A stretch of DNA of 64,000 bases from Vitellaria paradoxa (lineage: Eukaryota; Streptophyta; Magnoliopsida; Ericales; Sapotaceae): contig CM034240.1 of assembly GCA_019916065.1 (NCBI GenBank), forward strand, positions 17,097,894 to 17,161,893, given 5' to 3'. Both the position numbers and the translations under genes were made by a program. Below are positions 21,101 to 32,253 of this stretch, in pieces. The notes beneath the pieces are model-generated. The model was not told the DNA's origin. It searched no databases and saw nothing but the letters and a program-made list of their open reading frames with translations. Numbering within the stretch: the stretch's first letter is position 1; every line of letters begins with the position of its first letter.

Positions 21101-24100
21101 CTGGTAATTTCGACCATCTTTAAGTCGTGATTCTTCTTTCCTGGACGCTGTGTTGGTTGTCTGCTGTGTTGGCTGTCTACTGCGTTGATTGTCTGCTGTG
21201 TTGGTTGTCTGCATTATGGAAAATGAGAAGCGATTTGCAACCATTAGTACTGATAACTCTTCACTACAAATTAGCCATGTCAAGCTTGATGGAAATAATT
21301 ACCTTGCTTGGTCAAGGTCTTGTTTATTGTTTATCAAAGCTAGGGGAATGCAGGGTTATATTAGTGGTGCTAAAATCAAACCAGCAGCAAATGATCCATC
21401 ATTCAATCAGTGGGATTCTGAAAATTCACTCGTAATGGCATGGCTTATCAATTCCATGCAGCCCCAAGTTTCAAGGACATATTTATTGCTTGACACAGCA
21501 GCAAAAATATGGAATGCTGTCACTCTCACCTATTCACGAGTGGGAAATGATGCCCAGACTTATGAGATTCGAAACAAGGTTCATGGTTTGAAGCAAGGAG
21601 AGATAACGATCTCGCAGTATTTTTTCGAGTTGAATGGTTTTTGACAAGAACTTGACTACTATCAAGATTTTCAAGCCGATTGTACTGAAGATGCAGTCAA
21701 ATTTTAGAAATTGCTTGCAAAAGAAAGGGTCTATGATTTCCTGGCCGGACTGAACAATGAATTTGATCAGATCAGAGTTCATGTTCTGGGTAAGACTCCT
21801 TGCCCTTCTCTTGAGGAGGCATATTCCTATGTTCAGCAAGAAAAAAGCAAGCGCAGTGCCATCCTCTATGTTCCACAGGTTGAAAAATCTGGTTTGGTAG
21901 CAACTAGTGATTCACCTGAGCAGCTGAAGGCCCATAGTTCTAATAAGGATCATTTACAATGTGATTATTGTGGGAGACCACGTCATACTAAAGAGACATG
22001 CTGGAAGCTACATGGACGCCCAACGAGAGGTCGTGGAGGTAAATGAGTTAACTCTACTCAAGCAAATCTGTCTGAAGCTATGGAATCAACTCCTGAGATA
22101 ACCTCCTCTGATTTCTTCTCTCCTGATGAGATTCAGCATCTCAAGCGTCTGCTGTCTAATAAAGATTTTTCCTCTGGTGCCAAATCCAACTTTGTGTAAT
22201 CAGGTAATGCTTTTTCTGCTTCCCTTGATACTGATTGTTGGATTATTGATTCTGGCGCGAATAGACACATGATGGGCTCTTCGAAAAATCTTCTTGAATA
22301 CTCACCATGTTTAAGACGAGACAGTGTCCGAATAGCCGATGGCTCTTTTACCCTAGTGTCTGGAACAAGTTCTGTTTTCTATACTCCCCATATTAAACTA
22401 TCCTCTGTGCTTCATGTCCCTCAATTTCCTGTCAATTTGTTATCTGTCAGTGCCCTTACAAAAACTCTCAATTGTAAAATTGAGTTTTTCCCTGATCATT
22501 GTGTCTTTCAGGATCTTCAAACAGGGAAGAGGATTGGCAGTGGTAGATTGCACGATGGCTTATATATGTTAGATGGGAATCCAGGTTCTGGTCTTCAGCA
22601 GGCTTTTTATGGGGGCAATAAGGATGTTACTCAAGAAATATTGCAGTGGCACCGACGGTTGGGACATCCCCCTTTTTTGGTGTTAAGCAAATTATTTCCT
22701 AGTTTGTTTTCAAAGATTCAGTTTGACTCATTGTTCTGTGATGCTTGCGAATATGCAAAACATTCTCGAAACTCTTATCCTTTGAGTAATAATAAAAGCA
22801 AGGTTCCTTTCATGCTTATTCACTCTGATGTTTGGGGTCCTACTAAGACTACTTCTTTGTCTGGTAGTCATTGGTTTGTCACCTTTATTGATTGTTGCAC
22901 AAGGATGACTTGGGTATATCTACTTAAGGCTAAAAGTGATGTGTTTTCCTGCTTTCAGTCTTTTCATAAGATGGTTTGTACCCACTTTGATACAAAAATA
23001 AAGATTCTTAGGACTGATAATGGCACTGAATACATGAAAGGAAAATTTGATTCGTATTTAAAGTCACATGGGATAATTCATCAGACTAGTTGTACTTCTA
23101 CGAGTGCACAAAATGGAGTGGCTGAACGGAAGAATAGGCATCTTTTGGAAGTTGCTAGGTCACTTATGTTTACCATGAATCTTCCTAAGCATTACTGGGG
23201 GGAAGCAATCCTAACTGCTGCATACCTTATCAACCGGATGCCTCTTAGGGCTCTTAACTACAAGAGTCCTTTAGAAATCTTAAAAGGGCATAATACCTAC
23301 ACTGTTCCTCCAAAGGTATTTGGGTGTGTCTGTTTTGTTCATATTAAGAATGCTGGGAAACTAGATCCACGAGCCCTTAAGTGTGTGTTTATTGGGTACT
23401 CACCAACACAAAAGGGTTACAGATGCTATCACCCTCCATCTCGGAAGTATTTTGTGAGTATGGATGTCACTTTCAGAGAAACTACACCTTACTTCAGTTC
23501 AACCCAGTCATCTCTTCAGGGGGAGAATAATACAAAGGAAGAGATGATACCTAGTTCTGTAATCATTACTGATCTTACCCTAAGGGAAAATGATGGTCAG
23601 AAGAGAACTATTATCCAGGGGGCGGAAATTGGGCGTTTGGACAAACCTAATTTGAAAAAGTACTCAAGGAGAGACAAAGACAAGGCAGAAGAAGCCATCG
23701 TGCAACCTACTCTATGCTGCCAAGAATCATCCTCTTCTGGTGAGTTACCTTTTGATGATTTAAATAAACCTATTTCTCAAAGGAAAGGTGTCAGGGCCTG
23801 TACTAAACATCACATTTCTAATTTTGTTTCCTATAACTCTTTGACTCCCACCTATAGAGTTTTTGCCTTGTCCATTTCGTCTGTGTCTATTCCACAGGGT
23901 TGGAAGGAAGCACTCAATGATCTGAAATGGAAGGGAGCGATGTTTGAAGAAATGAAAGCTTTGGCTAAAAATGAGACTTGGGAGCTTGTCACCTCTCCAC
24001 CTGGAAAAAAACTGGTAGGCTGCAAATGGGTGTTCACTGTGAAACACAAAGCTGATGGATCAGTTGACAGGTTCAAAGCTAGATTGGTGGCGAAAGGATT

Positions 24101-27100
24101 CACTCAAACTTATGGGGTAGACTACCAGGAAACTTTTGCTCCAGTAGCTAAAATGAACACAATCAAGATCTTGTTATCATGTGGAGCCAACCTTGATTGG
24201 GATTTACAGCAATTTGATGTGAAAAATGCATTTCTACATGGAGATTTAGAAGAAGAAGTGTATATGGAGATCCCTCCTGGATTTGATAATGAAGCAACAC
24301 ATGGGAAAGTATGCAGACTAAAAAAGGCCTTATATGGATTAAAGCAATCTCCCCGAGCATGGTTCGACAAGTTCAGCAAAGCCATGATCTCTTTCGGCTA
24401 TCAACAGAGCAATGCAGACCATACCCTATTTATTAAACATAACAAGGGTAAAGTTACTATTCTCATAGTTTATGTTGATGATATAGTGATGACAGGAGAT
24501 GATAAAGAGGAGATGGCTCGATTGAAGGAACTTCTAGCTCAAAAATTTGAAATCAAGGATCTAGGAAAACTGCAATATTTCCTAGGAATTGAAGTTGCTA
24601 GATCAAAGAAAGGTATCTTCATTTCTCAGAGAAAATATATTCTGGATCTCTTGGAAGAAACTGGCATGTTGGGTTGTAAACCAGCTGAGTCTCCTATTGA
24701 AAACAACCACAAACCGCAAGCTGGAGTTGGTAATTCAGTTGATTTAGGGAGATACCAGAGATTGGTGGGAAGACTGATATATCTCTCTCACACTAGACCA
24801 GACATTGCATATGTAGTCAGTCTAGTGAGTCAATTTATGCATGATCCACGAGAATCACACATGCAAGCGGTGTTTCGCATCTTGAGATACCTGAAGTCTG
24901 CTCCAGGGAAAGGGTTGCTGTTCGCCAAGCATGATCACCTTCAGATAGAATGCTTTACAAATGCAGATTGGGCTGGATCTCCAAGTGATAAAAGGTCCAC
25001 TACTGGTTATTGCACACTGGTAGGAGGAAACCTGGTAACATGGAGGAGCAAGAAACAAAGTGTAGTTACTCGATCAAGTGCTGAAGCAGAATACAAAGCT
25101 ATGGCTCAAGGGGCTTGTGAGCTTCTGTGGTTACAGAAGATATTGAAAGAAGTAGGTCTGTCAGGCAAAGGGTCACTATCCTTGTATTGTGATAACAAAG
25201 CTGCTATCAGTATAGCACAAAATCCAGTTAAACATGATCGAACCAAGCACATAGAGATTGATCGACACTTCATCAAAGAGAAATTGACTGATGGTGTCTT
25301 GAGCTTACATCATGTTACATCTGATAAACAACTAGCTGATGTGTTCACTAAAAGGTTATGCCACAGGACCTATCATACTTTAGTTTACAAGTTAGGCATG
25401 TGTGATATCTATGCTCCAACTTGAGGGGGAGTGTTGATTCATGTATGCTAGCCATAGTAATTAATGTTGATTCATGTATACTAGCTGATTCATGTATGCT
25501 AGCCGTAGGAATTAATTAGGAGGTTATAAATGCTATGTCATAAATATAGCATTCTTGTATTGTATATAAAGGCTATTTCACTACGTAAAATGGATATTGA
25601 GGAGTAATAAGATTCATTCTTTTCTCTTAATTACTACACATACTTTAATTTTCAAACTAAAGTTGGTGTCTTATGGCACCTTGAGTTTGAGGGGAAGTGT
25701 TAAAAGTGTTATAAAAATATTGTTCTTTCCTATTTCTTTTTCCCATTCCTTTCCTAGTTTGTATAGGATTATTAGTTTTCTCCTACTTTCTATTCCTGTT
25801 TCCAATTCCTTTCCTAGTTTGTATGGTATTATGTGAGTTTTTCCCATTCTTCTCTTGTATTGGTTTCCAGATTCCTACTAATATATATAAAGCATAGACA
25901 AATCTGTTTGGATGTCAAAACCATTAACTTAATTCTAATTTTTTGACACAAACCCAATACTAACAACACAAATCAACTTCCATGCTAGTCAATTTCAAGA
26001 GAGTTAAAATGATCTCCAAAGACCACAAATTTGTTGCTCTTCTCATGGCCAATAAAATGCTAATCCATTGAACAGTCTTGGTATCCAATTAAACAATTGC
26101 TCGAAGAGTGAGGAATAACTCTGAATTTTCTGCTGAAAGATGCGCATAGCACCCAGAAGTAACAGCCCTAATCTAAACCCAATTTAGAACACCATTGAAA
26201 TGAACTTGAATCAAACACATAGACATGGATAAACCCAAAAAATGGGGGATTCGTTAATGCCTTCCAGAAGTGCTGTAATATTTACAAAAATGGCAAAGAT
26301 GTACACAAACTGGGTATAGGACCTTCTTTGGCTGTATTTACATAATCAAAATGCAAATGGCTTTTCCACAAAAAATACTTGAAAAAAGAAATCAGTTTAC
26401 CTCTCTCCCTACGTAACGCTTTATCAACATCTCATTCCAATCAAGCTCCTCCTGTCATGCCCAGAGTCAAAAATTCGAGATGGTAAGCTTGAGGAGTTTA
26501 CAGGGGTATGAGAAGACCATATTTTATGTTCCGAAGTAGCACTAAATAATTAACAAATTCTTCACGAGTGAATGTAAACATGCCCCATAACTGAATAACT
26601 CTATTTCTTCACCATGCACTCGAAACAAGTATATCTCTCTTCTCATTTCAGTTCATTATCATGCTTCTTGGTGGACTGAAATTAAAAACACTGACTACAT
26701 CATTATAGAACACAGGCATAGTCTTCTACTTTTAATAGAATGAACAGCCATAATTATGATTCCATGACCAACACATTGTCATAAAACATATTGATATTGT
26801 GGAGAACTTGGTAAAGTTCCCCGTACTAACTATACCATTGTTGCTAAAATCTTGATTTACTAAATTTTACGATTTATTATTATTATCATCATTCTTTTTT
26901 TGGGGGGGGGGTGTTATGGGTGTGTTTGGAGTTATATAAATTTGTATAAATTTGTAAAAGTTAGTGTCTCGTGCTTTTGTATTGTGCAGTGAGTAAAAAA
27001 TTTAAATTTTAAAGTCTCATAATTCGTGTTTATAGAGATTTGTAGAGTTTTTATTTTTTAACTCCAAACAATGCCAATATTGTCTCTCCACTATCAATTT

Positions 27101-29670
27101 TTAGAAACCTCTAGCAAGCAACCGCTACTTCTCAACAATACCCCGATTCTTATCCATAGCCTTAAATTTAGAACTACTAATGTCACGCCCCAGATCTCAT
27201 GACCCGAGAGGTAAGTAAAAAATCATACAAACTATGCACTAATTAACAATACCTTGATCAGAGTATTACGATCCCTAGAGCAACATACATAATGACCACA
27301 ATAATAACTTAAACATAATATAAAGTAAGCCTTGGCACAAGCTAGGCTACCATGCTCCAACACATCCCACAGAATAAATAAACATAGGCCTTATGGCCTT
27401 TACAACCCAATTGAATAAATCTCCACATTAAATAATATTACAATGCCAAATAAAATTAAACTAAAGCAAATGAAAATGCAATATCTGCAATAGTTTGTAC
27501 AACTTCTAGTCCCACCAAATGCCCACCTAATTCGTAGGATCTGTTATTGCAACAAAGTCTATACTTGCGGAGTTGATGAATTGCCTCTCAATCTTTTCTT
27601 GCTCTCACCTTCCTGTTGAGTTCCTGAACTCCACCATTGCGACTGTCCTGAATATTTCTGGTTTCATTTAGATCCCCCTCAACTATCATTGCCCTATTAA
27701 TCAGGGCCTCATAATCCTCTAATCCAGCAACATTTTTCTATTTCTCAACACTGGTTTCAATCCTCTCTCAAATTTCCAACATTTCAGGCAAACGGTGGAA
27801 ACAAGTTCTAGCGCATACTTAGGTAAGTCAGCAAATTTCCTCTCATATTCCAAGATTGTCATATTCCCTTGCATTAGACTAGCATACTCTTCACTCTTTG
27901 CATCTCTGAAAGACTGCAGAAAGAAATGATCCCTAAGCCTCTCCCAAGTGAGACCTATTGATCTTCCTGAATCCCTCACACTGGCCCACCAAGCTGATGC
28001 CCATCCCACCAACTCAAATGTGGTCAAAGTAATGTGGGTCAAATGGTCAATAATCTCCATACCCACTAAAATCTTCTCGTGCTCATCTAAAAACTGCTCA
28101 GCTACGTCTGTATCTGCTACACTAGCATAAGTTAGAGGCTTCATCCTCTTAAATCTCTCAAGTGTACTTGAACCGATTTGCAACTGTAGTTGGGGGCCCG
28201 CTCAGGCTCACCCTGCTATCGTGGCCATGGTCACCGCCAACTACTAGAGGACTACCCCAACATCTATGGCTACAAGCTGTGGAATCCCGAGACCACAATT
28301 GCAAACCGGTTCAAGTGTATTTGAGATATTTAGGAGGATGAAGCCTTCAACTTATGCTGCTGCAGCAGATATAGACGTAGCTGAGTAGTTCTTAGATGAG
28401 CGCAAGAAGATTTTAGTGGCTATGGAGATTACTAACCATTTGACCCACATTACTTTGATCACATTTCAGTTGATGGGATGGGCATTAGCTTGGTGGGCCA
28501 ATGTGAGGGATTCAGGAGGATCGATAGGTCTCACTTAAGAGAGGTTTAGGGATCATTTCTTCCTGCAGTTTTTGAGAAATGCAAAGAGGGAAGAGTTTGC
28601 CAATCTGATGCAAGGGAATATAACAGTCTTGGAATATGAGAGGAGATTTTTTGACTTATCAAAGTATGGCCATAACTTATTTCCACCGTGCACTTGAAAT
28701 GTAGGAAATTTGAGAGAGGATTGAAACCAGTGTTGAGAAATTGAATAACGCTACTGGGGTTAGAGGATTATAAGGCTCTGATTAATAAGGCAATGACAGT
28801 TGAGAGAGACCTAAATGAAACCAGAAATACTCAAAAAAGTCACAATGGTGGGGTTCAGGAACTCAATAGGAAGGCGGGAGCAGTAAAAGATTGAGAGGCA
28901 ATTCGTCAGCTTTGCAACTATAAACTTTGTTGCAGGAACAGATCTTAAAAATTTGGTGGGCATTTGATAAGACTAGAAGTTACATAAACTGTTGCAGACA
29001 TTGCATTTTCATTCACTTAAATTTAATTTTATTTAGGACTATAATATTATTTAATGTGAAGATTTATTTGATTAGGTTGTAAAGGCCATAAGGTCTATGC
29101 TTATTTATTTTGTGGGATGTGTTGGAGCATGGTAGTCTGGCTTGTGCCAAGGCTTAGTTTATATTATGTTTAAGTTATTATTGTGGTTATTATGTATGTT
29201 GATTACTGTGGTTATTACGTATGTTGCTCTAGGGAGGTTGCAATGATCTGATCAGGGTATTGTTAATTAATGCATAGTTTGTATAATTATTCACTCACTC
29301 CTCGGGTTATGAGGTCCAAGGCACGTGACAACTAAGCATTCTCTCTCTCACCGAATTAAGAATCTTTGTTAAAACCGTATCAACATCCACAAAGGAATTT
29401 TCAAAACATCTTCTATTTCGCTCTTGCCATAACGATAAACCATACCCACAAGACACAATTTCACTAATATGCATTGTAATGTTTTCTCTTCAGCCAATTA
29501 GAAGCCCAATTCACCCTATCCAACCAGTTGGTATGAGAAACATCGACATTGCATTATTTCATCTAAGATTCCCAGATCGTCCTTGGCTGTCAAAGAGGGG
29601 GAGATTTGTTATAAGTTGGATTAGGAATTAGAAGTGGTAGCACGAGTAAAATAAGAGGATGTTGATGGTC

Positions 29671-29702
<32 letters not shown>

Positions 29703-32222
29703 TGTGGATGATGGGTGGCAGTTTCCAGGTGGGGTATGGCAAAGGCTGTAAAATGGTTGAGGTCCATATTGGTCTTAGAAAGAGCAAGAAGATAATATTA
29801 CTAATATTAATAAGTAAACAATTGAAAAAATAAAGTGTTTGAATGATAATTTCGCTGATAGGAAATGCCATTTATACAAGAAAGTCGATTGGAAGCGCAT
29901 CTAGCATTTTAACAGACATGCCATCCACACCCATACAAATATATATAGCAGAAACGGAAATTTACAAGGCAATGATGTCCACTGAAATAGAGAAAAGGAA
30001 AAGAAAAGGAAACAACAATAACAACAATAGCAATAACAAGAAGCAAGGACATACTTTCCACACTCGACGAAGTTCTGCACTGTATCCAGAGGATACAATT
30101 GGATCTTGAGTATGCAAAGATAGCTCTAACATCCTGAGCATTAACCGCTGCAAATCAGAAAAATCCATTGGTAAGAAAATGACAGCAGCATCACCAAAAA
30201 AATATGGTACCATTTAACCTTTTGAAGATTTTGGCAGTTAGTCCCCCATGCATATTGTAGACTTTATGCACTTTTTCCTTCCACTCATCAATGTTTTGTG
30301 ATTTTCTAGGAAATGTTGTTTTCCCGTTCTGCTTTTTGCTGTTTAAGCTTTGTCCATGAAGAAGATTTGACAAAGACATACAGACGTAGGTAAGTTGGCT
30401 TTACGTTAACCCTACAATCGGAGGAGCACGTGGCAGAATTTAATGAGAAAAGATGTAGCAATTTAGCTATGATCCAGCCTAACAAAGAGAAGAAAACAGA
30501 CCCAAGGGGGTGAGAGATTTGCCAATGAAATAAAACAGGGGAACACAGTAACAAGGTACCCAGGCAACGACAGTATCTGAGGAATCATCTACTGAAACAG
30601 TGAAACGAAATAACAAATGGATTGAGACTACATCATAATTATGTCAAACCCTTTGACCAGAACACCTAGACAGAACCCTGTTGCCAGATATGCTAAGACT
30701 CAAAGTTGCTGGAAACTGGTACATCAATAACTGATATAAGACATCATCCATGGAGTAGAATCCAAAAAATATGGATAAATGCCGAAGAAAATGACATCCA
30801 TGGAGTAGAATCCGAATTAGTAATCACTCTCCAAAACTATGAAATTTCACAGAATTAAGAGGATAAATTTAACCTTTCTTAACAAATGACTTCTATAAAA
30901 TGGGAAGAACACTACATATAAACAAGCAGAGCTTCTATATAATTTATGTATGCACCAGTCAAGTAAGACTGTCTAAAAGAAACAGGCCTGAGTAAGAAAC
31001 TCACTGTACGATAGTGAAAGCAGGAGCTATCAGCAACGTGCAATCCAGTCCAATCTCTGGACTTGTTCAACTCGTGCAGAACCTGAGTACATGAATGGAA
31101 TGGGGGCCCCACAAAAAAAAAAACATAGAAGGCTTCTTAAACACTCTAGATACAAATAAGATAAAAGCAACTAAACATTTGTATATGATGCTTTTGTGTT
31201 GTACACATACCAGCAAAAAAAAGAACAAAAACAACTAGAAAACAAGGGAACATTATCAAAACATGGAAATGAATACAAGATACATCCAGCATAAGATGAT
31301 GTTTTAACATACCAAAACTTCCTACAATCTAGTTTGTCTGGTGTACATATCAGAATAAATGGAACACAAAATAATGCTGAAAAGTATTGAAATGAAGTTA
31401 AAAAAGGGGTAAGACCAGGAAATTTAAAATCAAACCTGTTCTCCTGACATATAGGAAACTAAGAACAGTGAAAATTATTGAAACAATGTTAAAAATGGGG
31501 TAAAACCAGTAAAGTTAAAATCTAACCTGTTCTCCTGACATATAGGAAACTAACCAGCAACGGTGATTCCATGCACGATAATTCATTTTCGATTTCTGCA
31601 GGGAAAATTAGAAACAAGATTAGTAAAAAGGTCCTCCTTTTGGCCCTTTTGAGGCCCTTATAGCCGAATCTATAATGTAAGCCATGCACATGAAAACTTG
31701 TGCACGAGAATGAATCTCAATTGGTAACTGCAATAAGCAAGCTCTTTCAAAATCTAAAATAAATGGACTACACATGGCAAACCTCAATATTTTAATATTC
31801 GTAGCAAATGATCATGGATCCGTAAGGCAGGTTCACAATTGTTCAAAATGCTGGAAAACTACCAAGTAATGTGTACCTTCTGGAATCTCCCCCCCACCCC
31901 CGGTAGATAGTGGGGTAAATATTATAAAAGCAAACCTAAGAAATGGAATGAGCGAAACAAATTAACGTCATATTTTGAAATCATAAACAATTTCATACAA
32001 GGACCCGAAGTTCATTTCAATAGGTTAAACAAATTAACCTTACATTTTGAAATCATAAATAATTTGATACAAGAATCAAATTTTCACTTTAAGAAGTTTC
32101 AGAAACATTTCAAAAGCAACAAAAATGTATGAAAAAAACGTAAAAATGTTTTGAAACATAAATGGACCCTTATCTAATGTATAAAAACCTAATAACAAAT
32201 TTTTTAAGTTGCTTTGATATAC

Positions 32223-32253
<31 letters not shown>

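Larger units (their letters stand above)
20557..25638 (+). mobile_element. Ty1/copia retrotransposon, structurally complete, with broken gag
   Basis: 5,082 bp with two 207-bp LTRs, flanked by a perfect 5-bp target duplication CATAC (20,552-20,556 and 25,639-25,643). The order is LTR, tRNA-Met primer site, gag, protease, integrase, reverse transcriptase, RNase H, polypurine tract, LTR; integrase before reverse transcriptase is diagnostic of copia. One continuous frame has four in-frame stops in gag and the protease linker and no frameshift. The LTRs differ at 5 of 207 positions, so the insertion is relatively recent. It lies inside the older LTR element and antisense to the PTAR1-like gene. 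Confidence 0.96.
19438..25948 (+). mobile_element. Older non-autonomous LTR element, split by a Ty1/copia insertion (PTAR1-like intron 8)
   Basis: Two related but diverged terminal repeats (19,438-19,678 and 25,698-25,948) start TGTTAARAGTRTTATARAAA and end TTTTGACA. The first is followed by a decayed tRNA-Met-type primer site (GATATCAGAGC) and the second is preceded by a purine tract (GAGGGGAAG). Without the inner 5.1-kb insertion the element is about 1.4 kb and has no gag or pol, so it was non-autonomous. Its 0.9-kb leader has C/T-rich blocks with repeated CAGCAA and CCAGCA. No flanking duplication is recognisable. It is antisense to the host gene. Confidence 0.78.
27181..29330. mobile_element. 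Palindromic (fold-back) gag-bearing LTR-retroelement derivative
   Basis: A 2,150-bp unit with TGTCACGCCCC at the left end and GGCACGTGACA at the right end, flanked by a perfect 5-bp duplication ACTAA (27,176-27,180 and 29,331-29,335). Two arms of about 1.0 kb (27,181-28,192 and 28,292-29,330) are inverted copies, clearly alignable over their whole length, with a spacer of about 100 bp. Each arm, read outward from the centre, carries a Ty3/gypsy-type gag segment followed by sequence ending like an LTR U5 terminus. The TG/CA ends and 5-bp duplication point to retroviral-type integrase acting on the whole palindrome. No reverse transcriptase is present. Two independent insertions in opposite orientation are less likely, because the duplication flanks the complete unit. 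Confidence 0.82.
27100..29600 (-). mobile_element. LINE/reverse-transcriptase remnant, split by the palindromic element
   Basis: On the minus strand 29,600-29,336 reads [16 protein letters not shown], then [14 protein letters not shown] and [12 protein letters not shown]. The frame continues at 27,180-27,115 as [17 protein letters not shown] once the insertion and one ACTAA copy are removed. The W-Q-E-R-N-R-R-x-F-E motif is typical of the 3' end of plant LINE or related reverse-transcriptase ORFs. Continuity across the insertion supports its boundaries. Confidence 0.6.

Noticed and set aside
29843..30109. Lys/Asn-rich plus-strand frame
   Set aside because: It overlaps PTAR1-like exon 7 on the other strand and an AAC repeat; no support.
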